From the NCBI GenBank assembly GCA_963742715.1, contig CAVUMR010000002.1, positions 868,001-932,000 on the forward strand: a stretch of DNA of 64,000 bases. The letters run 5' to 3'. A program made the position numbers and the translations under genes. The notes beneath the pieces are model-generated. The model was given only the letters and a program-made list of their open reading frames with translations. It was not told where the DNA came from and did no database searches. The stretch is from CAVUMR01 sp963742715 (GTDB lineage Bacteria > Actinomycetota > Actinomycetes > Mycobacteriales > Micromonosporaceae). Shown piece after piece: positions 20,437 through 28,794 of the stretch; position 1 is the stretch's first letter, and the number at the start of each line of letters is the position of its first letter.

Positions 20437-20870
20437 TCGAGCGGGTACAGATGGAGGCGGACGGGGGAGCCCGCGGCAACCCGGGTCCGGCCGGGTACGG
20501 CGCGGTGGTCCGGGACGCGGCCACCGGCGAGGTACTGGCCGAGCGGTCCGCCGCCATCGGGGTGGCCACGAACAACGTGGCGGAATACTCCGGGCTCATC
20601 GCCGGGCTGACCGCAGCCGCCGAACTGGGCGCGCGTCAGGTCGACGTACGGATGGACTCCAAGCTGGTGGTGGAGCAGATGTCCGGGCGCTGGCGGATCA
20701 AGCACCCCGGCCTGCAACCGCTGGCCCGGCAGGCCGCGGCACTGGTCCGCGGCTTCGACGCGGTCCGGTTCAGCTGGATCCCGCGGGAGCGGAACAAGCA
20801 CGCGGACGCGCTGGCCAACGCGGCAATGGACGCCGCCGCCGACGCCAGCCGGATCGCCGACCTGCGCTAG
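20433..20870 (+). CDS. Ribonuclease H type I (single-domain)
   Basis: RNase HI cleaves the RNA strand of RNA-DNA hybrids. The 145-residue length is one bare RNase H domain. The likely catalytic acids are Asp10 (MEADGGARGNPGPAG), Glu51 (NNVAEYSGL), Asp75 (VRMDSKLVVEQM) and an Asp in NKHADALAN near the C-terminus. In Mycobacterium the syntenic gene (Rv2228c) is fused to a CobC-like acid phosphatase; that half is absent here. GTG at 20433 overlaps the stop of the zinc-ribbon gene. Confidence 0.9.
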   Translation: MIERVQMEADGGARGNPGPAGYGAVVRDAATGEVLAERSAAIGVATNNVAEYSGLIAGLTAAAELGARQVDVRMDSKLVVEQMSGRWRIKHPGLQPLARQAAALVRGFDAVRFSWIPRERNKHADALANAAMDAAADASRIADLR

Positions 20871-21197
20871 CTGCGCCGCCGGTCGGCCGCTGCCTGCCGC
20901 CCGCCGCGACACATCGCCCGTCAAGCGCAAAACCGGCCGATGAGCCCCCCACCCGGCTGAAGATCGGGTTAACGTCGCCGTGCCCCCGACCTCAACCGTG
21001 GCCGCGGCCGACTCGTACCGTCGCACCCCCTGCGCGGTGGTTCCAGCGCGTCCGGTCACCATTCCTTCATCCGTGGCCGTTCGGCCGGCCGCCGCACCAG
21101 GCGGCATGGACCGCCCGGCCAAACCGTCCACCGGCGGCCTGGGCCGCCCGGCCACCGCCACCGGCGGCATGGACCGCACGCAGGAGGAGGTCCTGAC
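20871..21197. other. Intergenic region upstream of DUF3311/mctP
   Basis: These 327 bases hold no convincing gene. A short forward frame (20980-21201) translates to a low-complexity sequence containing GGMDRP and TGGLGRP near-repeats, reflecting imperfect direct DNA repeats around 21100-21180. GGAGGAGG at 21183-21190 is the ribosome-binding site of the next gene. The promoter of the transporter operon is expected here, but I cannot place it. Confidence 0.4.
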
Positions 21198-21422
21198 GTG
21201 ACCGAACCCGACACCGGCCCGGCGCAACGCCGATCCGACCGGAGTCCGTGGAACTGGCTGCTGCTGATACCGATCGTGGTGCCGCTGCTCACGTTCCTGT
21301 TCAACCACGACTCACCGAGACTGGCCGGTTTCCCGGTCTTCTACTGGCTACAGCTGCTGTTCATCCTGCTCGGTGTCACCACCACCAGCGTGGTGTACCA
21401 GATGACGAAGAACAGGAGCTGA
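21198..21422 (+). CDS. DUF3311 small membrane protein (MctP partner)
   Basis: This 74-residue protein has two predicted membrane helices: WNWLLLIPIVVPLLTFLF and FYWLQLLFILLGVTTTSVVYQ. DUF3311 proteins are regularly encoded just upstream of sodium:solute symporters of the MctP type and are thought to be accessory subunits. The ATG start follows GGAGGAGG. Only 4 bases separate it from the mctP start, so the two genes form an operon. Confidence 0.88.
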   Translation: MTEPDTGPAQRRSDRSPWNWLLLIPIVVPLLTFLFNHDSPRLAGFPVFYWLQLLFILLGVTTTSVVYQMTKNRS

Positions 21423-21426
21423 CGCC

Positions 21427-23019
21427 ATGAAGGGCCATGTTCTCGAGTTCGTCATCTTCTCGATCCTGTTCGTCGTCGTCAGCGGCATGGGCTTCCTGGC
21501 GGCGCGGTGGCGGCGACCGGAAACCATGGAGCATCTCGACGAGTGGGGCCTGGGCGGCCGGAGCTTCGGCTCCTGGGTCACCTGGTTCCTGATCGGCGGC
21601 GACCTCTATACGGCGTACACCTTCGTCGCGGTACCGGCGCTGGTGTTCGGTGCCGGGGCGACCGGATTCTTCGCGGTCCCGTACACCGTGATCATCTATC
21701 CGATGTTCTTCCTGGTGCTGATCCGGCTGTGGTCGGTGTCGCACGTACACGGGTTCGTCACGCCCGCGGACTTCGTCCGCGCCCGGCACGGCTCGTCGAC
21801 GCTGGCGCTGCTGGTCGCGATCACCGGCATCGTGGCGACCATGCCGTACATCGCGCTCCAACTCGTCGGTATCCAGGCCGTACTCAAGGCGATGGGGCTG
21901 GGCAGCCACTGGCCGCTGATCATCGCGTTCGCGATCCTGGCCGCGTACACGTACCAGTCCGGGCTGCGCGCGCCGGCGCTGATCGCGTTCGTCAAGGACA
22001 TGCTGATCTACGCGGTGATCCTGGTCGCGATCATCTACATCCCGGCGAAGCTCGGCGGCTGGGGCGGCATCTTCGACGCGGCGAAGGCCAAGTTCGACGG
22101 CACCCCGGTGGCCACCGACGGGCTGCTGCTCAACGCGAACAACCAGCTCAACTACGCCACCCTGGCACTTGGCTCGGCGCTCGCGCTGTTCCTCTACCCG
22201 CACAGCGTCACCGGTGTACTGGCCAGCAAGAACCGCAACGTGATCAAGCGGAACATGTCCGCGCTGCCGGCGTACAGCCTGCTGCTCGGGCTGATCGCGC
22301 TGCTCGGGTTCATGGCGATCAAGGCCGGTACGAAGCCGATCGGCACCGACGGCAACACGATCGTGCCGGTGCTGTTCGACGACATGTTCCCGAGCTGGTT
22401 CGCCGGTATCGCGTTCGCCGCGATCGCCATCGGCGCGCTGGTGCCGGCGGCCATCATGTCGATCGCCGCGGCCAACCTGTTCACCCGGAACATCTACACC
22501 GAGTACATCAAGCGGGACGCGTCGCCGAAGGAGGAGGCGACGGTCAGCAAGATCGCCTCGCTGCTGGTGAAGTTCGGCGCGCTGATGTTCATCCTGTTCA
22601 TCGACCCGGAGTTCTCCATCGACCTGCAGCTGATCGGCGGCGTGATCATCCTGCAGACCCTGCCCTCGGTCGCGATCGGCCTGTACACCCGGTGGTTCCA
22701 CCGCTGGGGTCTGGTGCTCGGCTGGGTCGGTGGCATGACCGCCGGACTCTGGATGCTGTACACGATCCCGAACCTGGCCAAGGGCAAGGAGCACTTCGGC
22801 GGCTCCGCGTTCGCACTGTCCAAGCTGGGGTTCGACACCAAGATGACGGTATACGCCGGCCTGGTCGCGTTGCTGGTGAACCTGGTCGTGGCGGTCGTCG
22901 CGACGCTGATCCTGCGGGCGACCGGTGCCTCCGACGGCGAGGACCGGACCCGACCGGCCGACTACCACGCGGACGAGGGCGACCCGAAGGTGCACGACAT
23001 CCCGGAGCTTGCGAAGTAG
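21427..23019 (+). CDS. mctP: Monocarboxylate uptake permease, SSS family
   Basis: This 530-residue permease of the sodium:solute symporter family has about 13 hydrophobic helices. Characteristic segments are GGRSFGSWVTWFLIGGDLYTAYTF near residue 43, TPADFVRARHGS near 114, and the Asn/Ser-rich LFTRNIYTEYIKRDASPKEE near 357. MctP transports short-chain monocarboxylates such as lactate, pyruvate, propionate or acetate. The DUF3311 gene directly upstream supports that assignment over proline or pantothenate carriers. The C-terminus is a short acidic hydrophilic tail. A strong hairpin follows at 23034-23064. Confidence 0.88.
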   Translation: MKGHVLEFVIFSILFVVVSGMGFLAARWRRPETMEHLDEWGLGGRSFGSWVTWFLIGGDLYTAYTFVAVPALVFGAGATGFFAVPYTVIIYPMFFLVLIRLWSVSHVHGFVTPADFVRARHGSSTLALLVAITGIVATMPYIALQLVGIQAVLKAMGLGSHWPLIIAFAILAAYTYQSGLRAPALIAFVKDMLIYAVILVAIIYIPAKLGGWGGIFDAAKAKFDGTPVATDGLLLNANNQLNYATLALGSALALFLYPHSVTGVLASKNRNVIKRNMSALPAYSLLLGLIALLGFMAIKAGTKPIGTDGNTIVPVLFDDMFPSWFAGIAFAAIAIGALVPAAIMSIAAANLFTRNIYTEYIKRDASPKEEATVSKIASLLVKFGALMFILFIDPEFSIDLQLIGGVIILQTLPSVAIGLYTRWFHRWGLVLGWVGGMTAGLWMLYTIPNLAKGKEHFGGSAFALSKLGFDTKMTVYAGLVALLVNLVVAVVATLILRATGASDGEDRTRPADYHADEGDPKVHDIPELAK

Positions 23020-23033
23020 TACCTGCTCCCGGT

Positions 23034-23064
23034 GCGAGGGGCGGGCCGTAGGCCCGCCCCTCGC
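23034..23064. terminator. Bidirectional terminator between mctP and TSUP gene
   Basis: A perfect 14-bp stem (GCGAGGGGCGGGCC with GGCCCGCCCCTCGC) around a GTA loop lies between two convergent genes. It probably ends both transcripts. Confidence 0.8.
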
Positions 23065-23093
23065 CTCCTGTCAGCCCGCCGGGGTCGCTCGGG

Positions 23094-23858
23094 CTAGAAG
23101 AACGCGCGGTACAGCAGGATCAGCCCGATCACCAGGCCGAACGTGACAATGCCCCAACGGAGGAACACCGCCGGTACCCGCCGGGCCAGCCGGGCCCCGA
23201 CATAGCCGCCGGCGAGCGTGGCCGGCGCCACCACCAGCACCGACAGCCAGTGCACCGGCGCGTACAGGCTGAACACGACCGCGGTCACCACTCCGACGAC
23301 CGCCGACAGCGCGTTCTTGAGCGCGCTCACCCGGGTCAGCGTCTCGTCCAGTACCAGCGCCAGGACGCTCACCAGAATGACGCCCATCGCGGCGCCGAAA
23401 TAGCCTCCGTACACCGCGGCCAAGCCGGCCAGCGCGTGCAGCGTGATGGCCCGGCGGCGGTCGGGCAGTTCGTGCGGGTGGCCGACGAGCCTCCGCAGCC
23501 GCTGCTGGAACGCCAGTACCGCGGTGGCCCCGAGGACCAGGAACGGCACCACGAGCTCGAACGCCCGGGCCGGCGTGAGCAGCAGCAACGCGCAGCCGAT
23601 CGCGGTACCGGCCGCCGCCGTGGGCAGCAGTACGACCGCCCGCCGGCCCTGTCCGGCCAGCTCCGGGCGGCTGCCGACGACGCTGGACAGGTACCCGGGG
23701 CAGACCGAGATCGAGTTCGTCACGTTCGCGCTGACCAGCGGCAGGCCGGTGGCGAGAAGGGCCGGGAAGGTGACCAGCGAGCCGCCGCCGGCGAACGCGT
23801 TGACGCTGCCGGCGCCGAGCCCGGCCAGCACGAGTAGGACCACATCGGACGAATGCAT
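23094..23858 (-). CDS. TSUP-family permease (TauE/SafE-like)
   Basis: This 254-residue integral membrane protein has about eight hydrophobic helices. It has the TSUP signature GLGAGSVNAFAGGGSLVTFPALLATGLP (residues about 13-40), which is repeated in degenerate form in the second half (LAGLAAVYGGYFGAAMGVILVSVLAL). TSUP members export sulfite, sulfonates or other organic anions. The substrate cannot be read from sequence, and no sulfur-metabolism gene is adjacent. The start is ATG 23858. It is transcribed divergently from rnpB. Confidence 0.88.
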   Translation of the reverse strand: MHSSDVVLLVLAGLGAGSVNAFAGGGSLVTFPALLATGLPLVSANVTNSISVCPGYLSSVVGSRPELAGQGRRAVVLLPTAAAGTAIGCALLLLTPARAFELVVPFLVLGATAVLAFQQRLRRLVGHPHELPDRRRAITLHALAGLAAVYGGYFGAAMGVILVSVLALVLDETLTRVSALKNALSAVVGVVTAVVFSLYAPVHWLSVLVVAPATLAGGYVGARLARRVPAVFLRWGIVTFGLVIGLILLYRAFF

Positions 23859-24007
23859 CGCCCCCGAGCGTAGGGGGAGACCGCCTGGTCAGCAGCGCGG
23901 TGACCGGCGGCCGGTGACACAGGTCCCGCTCGTGCCGGGCTTTCGGGCAGGTGCCCGCGGGACGCGCCGCGATGGTCGCGACCCGGTCCGGCGTACGATC
24001 GGGGCTC

Positions 24008-24429
24008 GGCGGACGAGTCGGCCGGGCGGTCGCGTCGGCACCCATCGGGTGTCGCCGAGGAACGTCCGGGCTCCACAGGGCAGGGTGGTTGCTAACGGCA
24101 ACCCGGGGCGACCCGCGGGAAAGTGCCACAGAAAACAGACCGCCCGGGCGCGCGAGCGCACCGGGTAAGGGTGAAACGGCGGTGTAAGAGACCACCAGCA
24201 TCCCGGGTGACCGGGATGGCTCGGCAAACCCCACCCGGAGCAAGGTCAAGAGGGTCGGTACCTTCGGGCGCCGGCCTGCGCAGGCGATCGAGGGTGGCCC
24301 GCCCGATGCCTGCGGGTAGACCGCTGGAGCCTGTCAGCAATGGCAGGCCGAGAGGGATGGCCGCCAGTCGGGACAGTGCCGCAAGGCGTCCCGACCACAA
24401 AACCCGGCGTACAGGCCGACTCGTCCGCC
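24008..24429 (+). ncRNA. rnpB: RNase P RNA, bacterial type A
   Basis: This is the catalytic RNA of RNase P, which matures the 5' ends of tRNAs. The termini pair: GGCGGACGAGTCGG (24008-24021) with CCGACTCGTCCGCC (24416-24429), forming helix P1. The universally conserved core is present: GAGGAACGTCCGGGCTCCA (about 24057-24075), ACAGAAAACAGACCGCC, AAGGGTGAAACGGCGGTGTA, AGAGACCACCAG, and near the 3' end CCCGGCGTACAGGCCGACTC. At 422 nt it is in the size range of actinobacterial type A RNAs. A strong hairpin follows 16 bases later. No protein gene occupies this segment. Confidence 0.95.
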
Positions 24430-24445
24430 GACACTCTCCGTGCGC

Positions 24446-24475
24446 GGTGCCCACGCGATTCGTCGCGTGGGCACC
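24446..24475. terminator. Terminator hairpin after rnpB
   Basis: A perfect 12-bp stem (GGTGCCCACGCG with CGCGTGGGCACC) has the loop ATTCGT. It lies between rnpB and the convergent secreted-protein gene and can serve both. Confidence 0.8.
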
Positions 24476-24482
24476 CTCGCAT

Positions 24483-24935
24483 TCAGCCGATCGGGTACGC
24501 CCGCTTGAGGCGCCCGTTGTCCATGCCGTGGGCACCGGCGGAGTCTCCGGTCTCGAGGTTGGTGACCAGGAACTGCGTGCTGATGGTCACCTTGCCGGGC
24601 GTCATCCGGCCGGACGCCGTCGAGATGCGGAACACCACCTTGTGCCAATTGTTGTCGCACCGGATGGTCGGGATCGTGTAGCCCTGCGCGTAGTCGGTGA
24701 AGCCCCGGTTGACCTGGGCGTCAAGCTGGGCGGACTCCCACGCCGGATCGCACCGGACGAACGTCGTGACGACGACGATGCCGTGGGCCTTCAGGATCGG
24801 CGAGTGGCCGGCCTTCACCGCCGCGACGCCGGTCGGCCGGTCCTGTGCGGCCGCTGGTGACGTCACCAGCGTGCCGACACCGACTGCCATGATCGACAAG
24901 GTAACCGCGCTGGTCAGAGTTCTCTTCCACCGCAT
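24483..24935 (-). CDS. Small secreted protein of unknown function
   Basis: This 150-residue protein has a clear signal peptide: basic MRWKR, a hydrophobic core TSAVTLSIMAVGVGTLV, and an AAAQD-like cleavage region at about residues 29-31. I do not recognise the mature domain of about 118 residues. It has two cysteines (VRCDPAWES and TIRCDNNWHKVVFRI), which could form a disulfide, and a beta-rich look. ATG 24935 was chosen because it places the signal peptide at the N-terminus; the frame is open much further upstream, but without plausible protein. It is monocistronic. Confidence 0.75.
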   Translation of the reverse strand: MRWKRTLTSAVTLSIMAVGVGTLVTSPAAAQDRPTGVAAVKAGHSPILKAHGIVVVTTFVRCDPAWESAQLDAQVNRGFTDYAQGYTIPTIRCDNNWHKVVFRISTASGRMTPGKVTISTQFLVTNLETGDSAGAHGMDNGRLKRAYPIG

Positions 24936-25218
24936 CGCTGCACCCCCTGGCTGGTCATCGTCATCTGCCGCGTAGCGCGGCACAAGGACCAGGAAGATCG
25001 TTGCGGGGATCCGACAGTAGGCCCGTGACCTGCGAGAACCCCGTCCCGGCCGAGCCGCTTGCATGAGCGCCGCGCCAGGGACCTCGACCAGCCAGTTGCG
25101 ATCGCCGGGCGGCGCGACGGTGCCGGTGTTCGCGAGGCGCGAGCGTGTGCCAGGTCGCCGGGCAGGGTTCATTGCCCGGATGGCGGGGGATCGGTGGTTG
25201 TCGTGCGGTGGTGGTCGG

Positions 25219-26778
25219 CTATGGCGCTGGCGGTGGGCGGGGATTGGGGTTGTCCGCCGGTGCCTGCTGTCCCGGCTGGTGCTGCTCTTTCCCGCACTCC
25301 ACGCATTGCGGGTGGTCGGGTCGTCCTGGTCGGACCGTGTAGTGGTGTCCGTGGGGGCTGGTCCAGTGGAATACGCCGGGCTGGGGCTGGACCAGTGTCC
25401 AGCCGCCTTCGTGTTTGGTGCGGTGGTGGGTTCGGCACAGCGCGCCGAGGTTGGCCGGGTGGGTGGGACCGTCCTCGGTATAGGGGATGGTGTGGTCCAG
25501 ATCGGTGCGGGTGGCGCGTCGGCGGCAGCCGGGGAAGCGGCAGGTGCGGTCGCGGGTGCGGACGAAGGTGTCCATGCGGGTGGTGGGGCGGCGGGTGGTG
25601 CCGGCTCCGACGAGGTGTCCGTCGGCGTCGACGACGCGGTAGCGCCAGGTGACGTTGTGGTGCTGATCGGCGAGGTCGCGGGTGATGTCGGCGGCGATGG
25701 GTCCCCATCCGGCCAGCTCACCGGGTTCGTCGGACAGCCCCATCAGGGTGGTCAGCGGAACGGTGAGTTCGATGACGCCTTTACGTGGTCCGGGCAGTGG
25801 CCCGGTCAGGGTGCCGTCGAGGAGGTCGAGCACGGTGTCGGCGCGTAGCTGGTCGATGGTGCGGGCGTCACCGCCACGGCGGGCGGCGTCGGCGATGGCG
25901 TCGATGCGTTCCATCGCGGCGGTGGCGCGGTGTGCGGGAAGCCCGAGGACGTTGATGGACACGGTGCCGTCGAAGTCCAGGCCGGCCAGCACCCGCCGCC
26001 GGGTGACTGCTTCGGCTTCGCGGACCCGCGCCGCGTCGGGGTCGACGGTGAGCACGAGCCGTTGCAGTGTTGCCCGCAGTTGTCCGGTGGTCAGCTGGGG
26101 TGCGTCGGGCAGGAGCTGGTCGCAGACGGCGCGGGCCGCGCTGTGGGGTAGGGGGTCGGTTTCGCGGTCGAACACCCGCGCTTTGGCCAGGTCGATCACG
26201 CCGGCAGTGAGGGCGGCGTGCACGGCGGGGATGCGACAGGTCAGCGACCAGGCCAGGCCGAGGTGGGTTTCGGCGGCTTGCCGGGTCCAGGTCAACGCCG
26301 CGGCTATCTCACAGGAGATGAACTCATCGGCTTCCCGCGGAGACGCGCCGGACAGGTCCGGCGCCGGTGGGCAGTCAGCGACCGCGACCAGGTCGGCCAT
26401 AAGCCGGGCCTGCTCATGCGCGACCTGCCGGGCCTGCGCGCGGAGCACCAGCACCCGGTCGTAGCCGTTGAGGGTCGACCGGTCGATGCCCGCCAACGCG
26501 GCACCCAACTCCGGGCCAGGCGGCAGGCCCGCCAACGCCGCAGGCAGATGCGCGGCCGTCGACTGAACCGCGGCCGGCACACCGACAGCAGCCGGGACAG
26601 CGGCACAGGCCGAATCGGCGGCAGGGGGAGAGGCGGCGGCAGGGGGAGAAGCAGCGGCCGGGAGAGAGGCAGCGGCCAGGTCCGGGGCCGGATGGGTAGC
26701 ACCGGCGGCGGCGGTCGGTATCGGGGCGACGGCCACGGACGGCTGGTCAGAGGGCAGGCGCGCAGGGAGGTCAGCCAT
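25219..26778 (-). CDS. DUF222 / HNH endonuclease-signature protein (13E12-type)
   Basis: This 519-residue protein of the DUF222-HNH family is abundant in actinobacteria and related to mycobacterial REP13E12 proteins. DUF222 spans about residues 60-370. The HNH nuclease motif follows near residue 430 as CRFPGCRRRATRTDLDH, then ANLGALCRTHHRTKHEGGW, which has the Cys pair and the His-Asn-His residues. The first 80 residues are Ala/Pro-rich low complexity. ATG 26778 was preferred over 26838 because a GGAAGCTGGA site precedes it and DUF222 alignment begins afterwards. The family is sometimes mobile, but I see no flanking inverted repeats or target duplications. Confidence 0.85.
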   Translation of the reverse strand: MADLPARLPSDQPSVAVAPIPTAAAGATHPAPDLAAASLPAAASPPAAASPPAADSACAAVPAAVGVPAAVQSTAAHLPAALAGLPPGPELGAALAGIDRSTLNGYDRVLVLRAQARQVAHEQARLMADLVAVADCPPAPDLSGASPREADEFISCEIAAALTWTRQAAETHLGLAWSLTCRIPAVHAALTAGVIDLAKARVFDRETDPLPHSAARAVCDQLLPDAPQLTTGQLRATLQRLVLTVDPDAARVREAEAVTRRRVLAGLDFDGTVSINVLGLPAHRATAAMERIDAIADAARRGGDARTIDQLRADTVLDLLDGTLTGPLPGPRKGVIELTVPLTTLMGLSDEPGELAGWGPIAADITRDLADQHHNVTWRYRVVDADGHLVGAGTTRRPTTRMDTFVRTRDRTCRFPGCRRRATRTDLDHTIPYTEDGPTHPANLGALCRTHHRTKHEGGWTLVQPQPGVFHWTSPHGHHYTVRPGRPDHPQCVECGKEQHQPGQQAPADNPNPRPPPAP

Positions 26779-26943
26779 TCCAGCTTCCGTTAGCTCCCGG
26801 CTCGACCATGCCCAGAACATATGGGTGGGGTACGACACTTATGGCCGCTCCGGGACCACTGTCCACAAGGACTTTCGGCCATGGAGTGAGGTACCGACCC
26901 CAGGTCCCTGACCACGAGTGACACCTGGACTCCAACGCTTCCA

Positions 26944-27034
26944 CGTGAACCGGCGCTCGGCCGTGAACGAGAACAGCGCCCGTGTAACAGGGCAGCCCGC
27001 CCGTGAACCGGTGCGCCGTGAACGAGAACAGCGC
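26944..27034. repeat. Direct repeat pair upstream of small membrane protein gene
   Basis: GCCGTGAACGAGAACAGCGC occurs perfectly at 26960-26979 and 27015-27034. Each copy is preceded by a CGTGAACCGGYGC element, giving units of about 35 bases at 26944 and about 27002. The repeats occupy the 325-base gap (26779-27103) between the divergent DUF222 gene and the small membrane gene. They may be regulatory. I see nothing else in the gap. Confidence 0.6.
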
Positions 27035-27103
27035 ACGCCCCAGCTACCGAGCGACGTACCGGCAGAGTTGTCAGGAACGCCGGTCGGGCACCACGATCAC
27101 GGG

Positions 27104-27340
27104 ATGCGTCTCGTCGTACCGCTCGCGGCGGCACTGATTCTGGGGCTCTGGGTCGCCCGCTGGTGGCTGTTGGCGCTACCGCTGGTCGTGGTTGCCGCCG
27201 CCGCTGCACTGCTGATGCTGCCGGGCGTCTCGTTTGACCGGGACAACCCGCTGTTCTTTCTGACCGTGCTGCTGGAGCTCGCGCTCGCCGCGGGCATCTC
27301 CGCGGGCAGGTACGTACGGCGTCGGGTAGCCGCGAACTGA
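27104..27340 (+). CDS. Small membrane protein of unknown function
   Basis: This 78-residue hydrophobic protein has three membrane-prone stretches: LVVPLAAALILGLWVA, WWLLALPLVVVAAAAALLML and FFLTVLLELALAAGISAG. It ends in a basic RYVRRRV tail. I do not recognise a family. The start is ATG 27104; a longer upstream frame runs through the direct-repeat region and is unlikely to be translated. It stands alone. Confidence 0.6.
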   Translation: MRLVVPLAAALILGLWVARWWLLALPLVVVAAAAALLMLPGVSFDRDNPLFFLTVLLELALAAGISAGRYVRRRVAAN

Positions 27341-27884
27341 GCCGTCGTCAACGGGCGCGACGGGTCGCGAACGCACTCGCGAGGCCAGTTTTGGCGGTCT
27401 GGACGACACGCGGGCGAAGAAATTCTTTGCGGTCGTGCGGTACCGGTGAACCGCACAAAGCAGACACGTAGTCCGTGCGGCGCGGTTGCCGATCGCCGAT
27501 GCGTGAAGGTACCCGTCAATCTGGTTTGGTTGAGCTGTTTCCCTTATGGGACAAGCAATTCAAGAACTGTTGCGCAATTCGGGACCGGCCATTCCGGGTC
27601 CGTTCGGCTGTCGTCCGCGACCTCAACGGCACGTCGCTGACCTGCTCGAAGACTGCGTCCACAGTGGAGATAGCACTTTCCTATTCTGCGGAAATGGTAG
27701 CGAGTGGGCCTTGGAGGATGCACAGTGGACGCGTACAGAAAGGTGAGGACCGGAGGTGTTTGTTACGCCTCGCGCATCGTCACGCAGGACCATGGGGATT
27801 GCGTAAGCGATCCCGCAACGGTCGCGGTCGTGTCGGCGCGTACGCCATTCCCGGCGGATCCCGCACCCCGTTGAGGAGGAAACG
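27341..27884. other. 544-base intergenic leader before the histone-like gene
   Basis: This stretch is visibly less GC-rich than its surroundings and codes for nothing convincing. It includes a small hairpin at 27435-27456 (GTGCGGT with ACCGCAC) and, at its end, a strong GAGGAGGAAACG ribosome-binding site (about 27871-27882) for the next gene. A long untranslated leader or a transfer scar is possible, but I cannot decide. Confidence 0.4.
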
Positions 27885-28733
27885 ATGGCCGGAGCGACGA
27901 AGGCCACCACCGACCCGGCTGCCAAACGCGCGGCGACCAGCCGCACCGGCGGCGCCGCCACGAGCACGTCCCGCGCCGCGAGCACTGGCGCGAAGCGCAC
28001 GACAGCCCGCAGCACGGCGACCCGGACAACTGGCGCGGTACCGGCAGCCGGCTCCACCGCGCGCAAGACCACCGTGCGCGCCGCAGGTGCGAAGAAGACC
28101 ACGGCCAAGCGGGCGACGGCGAAGAAGGCGGCCGCCAAGCGGACGACCGCGAAGACGACCGCGAAGCGGGCCACCGTCAAGAAGACGACCGCCAAGAAGG
28201 TCGCGGCAAAGCGCCCCGCCGCCAAGAAGACGACCACGAAGAAGACCGCGGCGGCGCGCAAGTCCACGGCCAAGAAGACCACCGCGCGCAAGACCGGTAC
28301 GGCCGCCAAGCGCGCGTCGTCGACCAGGCCGGCCGCGAAGCGCACCACGGCCAAGAAGACGACCGCGCGCAAGACCGCGGGCGCGCGCAAGTCCACCGCC
28401 AAGAAGACCACCGCGCGCAAGACCGTCGCCAAGAAGACGACGGCGAAGAAGACGACGGCCAAGCGGACCACGGCGGCCCGTAAGACGACGGCCAAGAAGG
28501 CGACCGGGCGCAAGACGGCGGCGCGCAAGACGACCGCACGGAAGACGACCGCCCGCAAGACCTCGACCCGGCCCGCCGCCAAGCGGACGACGAAGAGCAC
28601 CGCTACCAAGAAGACCACCGCCAAGCGCGCGACACCGGCGCGGAAGACGACGTCGCGGACGAGCGCGGCGAAGAAGCCAGCCAAGCGGGCAACGACGACG
28701 AAGCGGACGTCACGTACCGCACGGAAGGCCTGA
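27885..28733 (+). CDS. Histone H1-like Lys/Ala/Thr-rich DNA-binding protein
   Basis: This 282-residue highly basic protein is made almost entirely of KKTTAK, KRTTAK and RKTTARK-type repeats, like eukaryotic H1 tails and the C-terminal tail of mycobacterial HupB. There is no N-terminal HU fold: residues 1-60 are already Ala/Thr/Arg-rich. It should bind DNA or RNA non-specifically and be largely disordered. Stand-alone proteins of this type occur in several bacterial groups. The start at ATG 27885 has the best ribosome-binding site in the region (GAGGAGG). The next gene is an RNA-degrading enzyme 61 bases later, which may be chance. Confidence 0.82.
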   Translation: MAGATKATTDPAAKRAATSRTGGAATSTSRAASTGAKRTTARSTATRTTGAVPAAGSTARKTTVRAAGAKKTTAKRATAKKAAAKRTTAKTTAKRATVKKTTAKKVAAKRPAAKKTTTKKTAAARKSTAKKTTARKTGTAAKRASSTRPAAKRTTAKKTTARKTAGARKSTAKKTTARKTVAKKTTAKKTTAKRTTAARKTTAKKATGRKTAARKTTARKTTARKTSTRPAAKRTTKSTATKKTTAKRATPARKTTSRTSAAKKPAKRATTTKRTSRTARKA

Positions 28734-28794
28734 CCTGTGCGGATGGCGTGCGGCGAAGGCTGTACGCCACCGACCTGACTGGTAGAAACGGCGA

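Noticed and set aside
20980..21201. Small forward gene of 73 codons before the DUF3311 gene
   Set aside because: It is low complexity, has no good ribosome-binding site, and overlaps the ribosome-binding site and start of the DUF3311 gene.
25219..26778. Insertion sequence around the DUF222-HNH gene
   Set aside because: No terminal inverted repeats, target duplication or transposase motif were found; DUF222-HNH genes are common chromosomal genes.
27475..28785. Arg/Pro-rich 436-codon frame overlapping the histone-like gene
   Set aside because: It is a +1 shadow of the Lys/Thr repeat gene and has no ribosome-binding site of its own.
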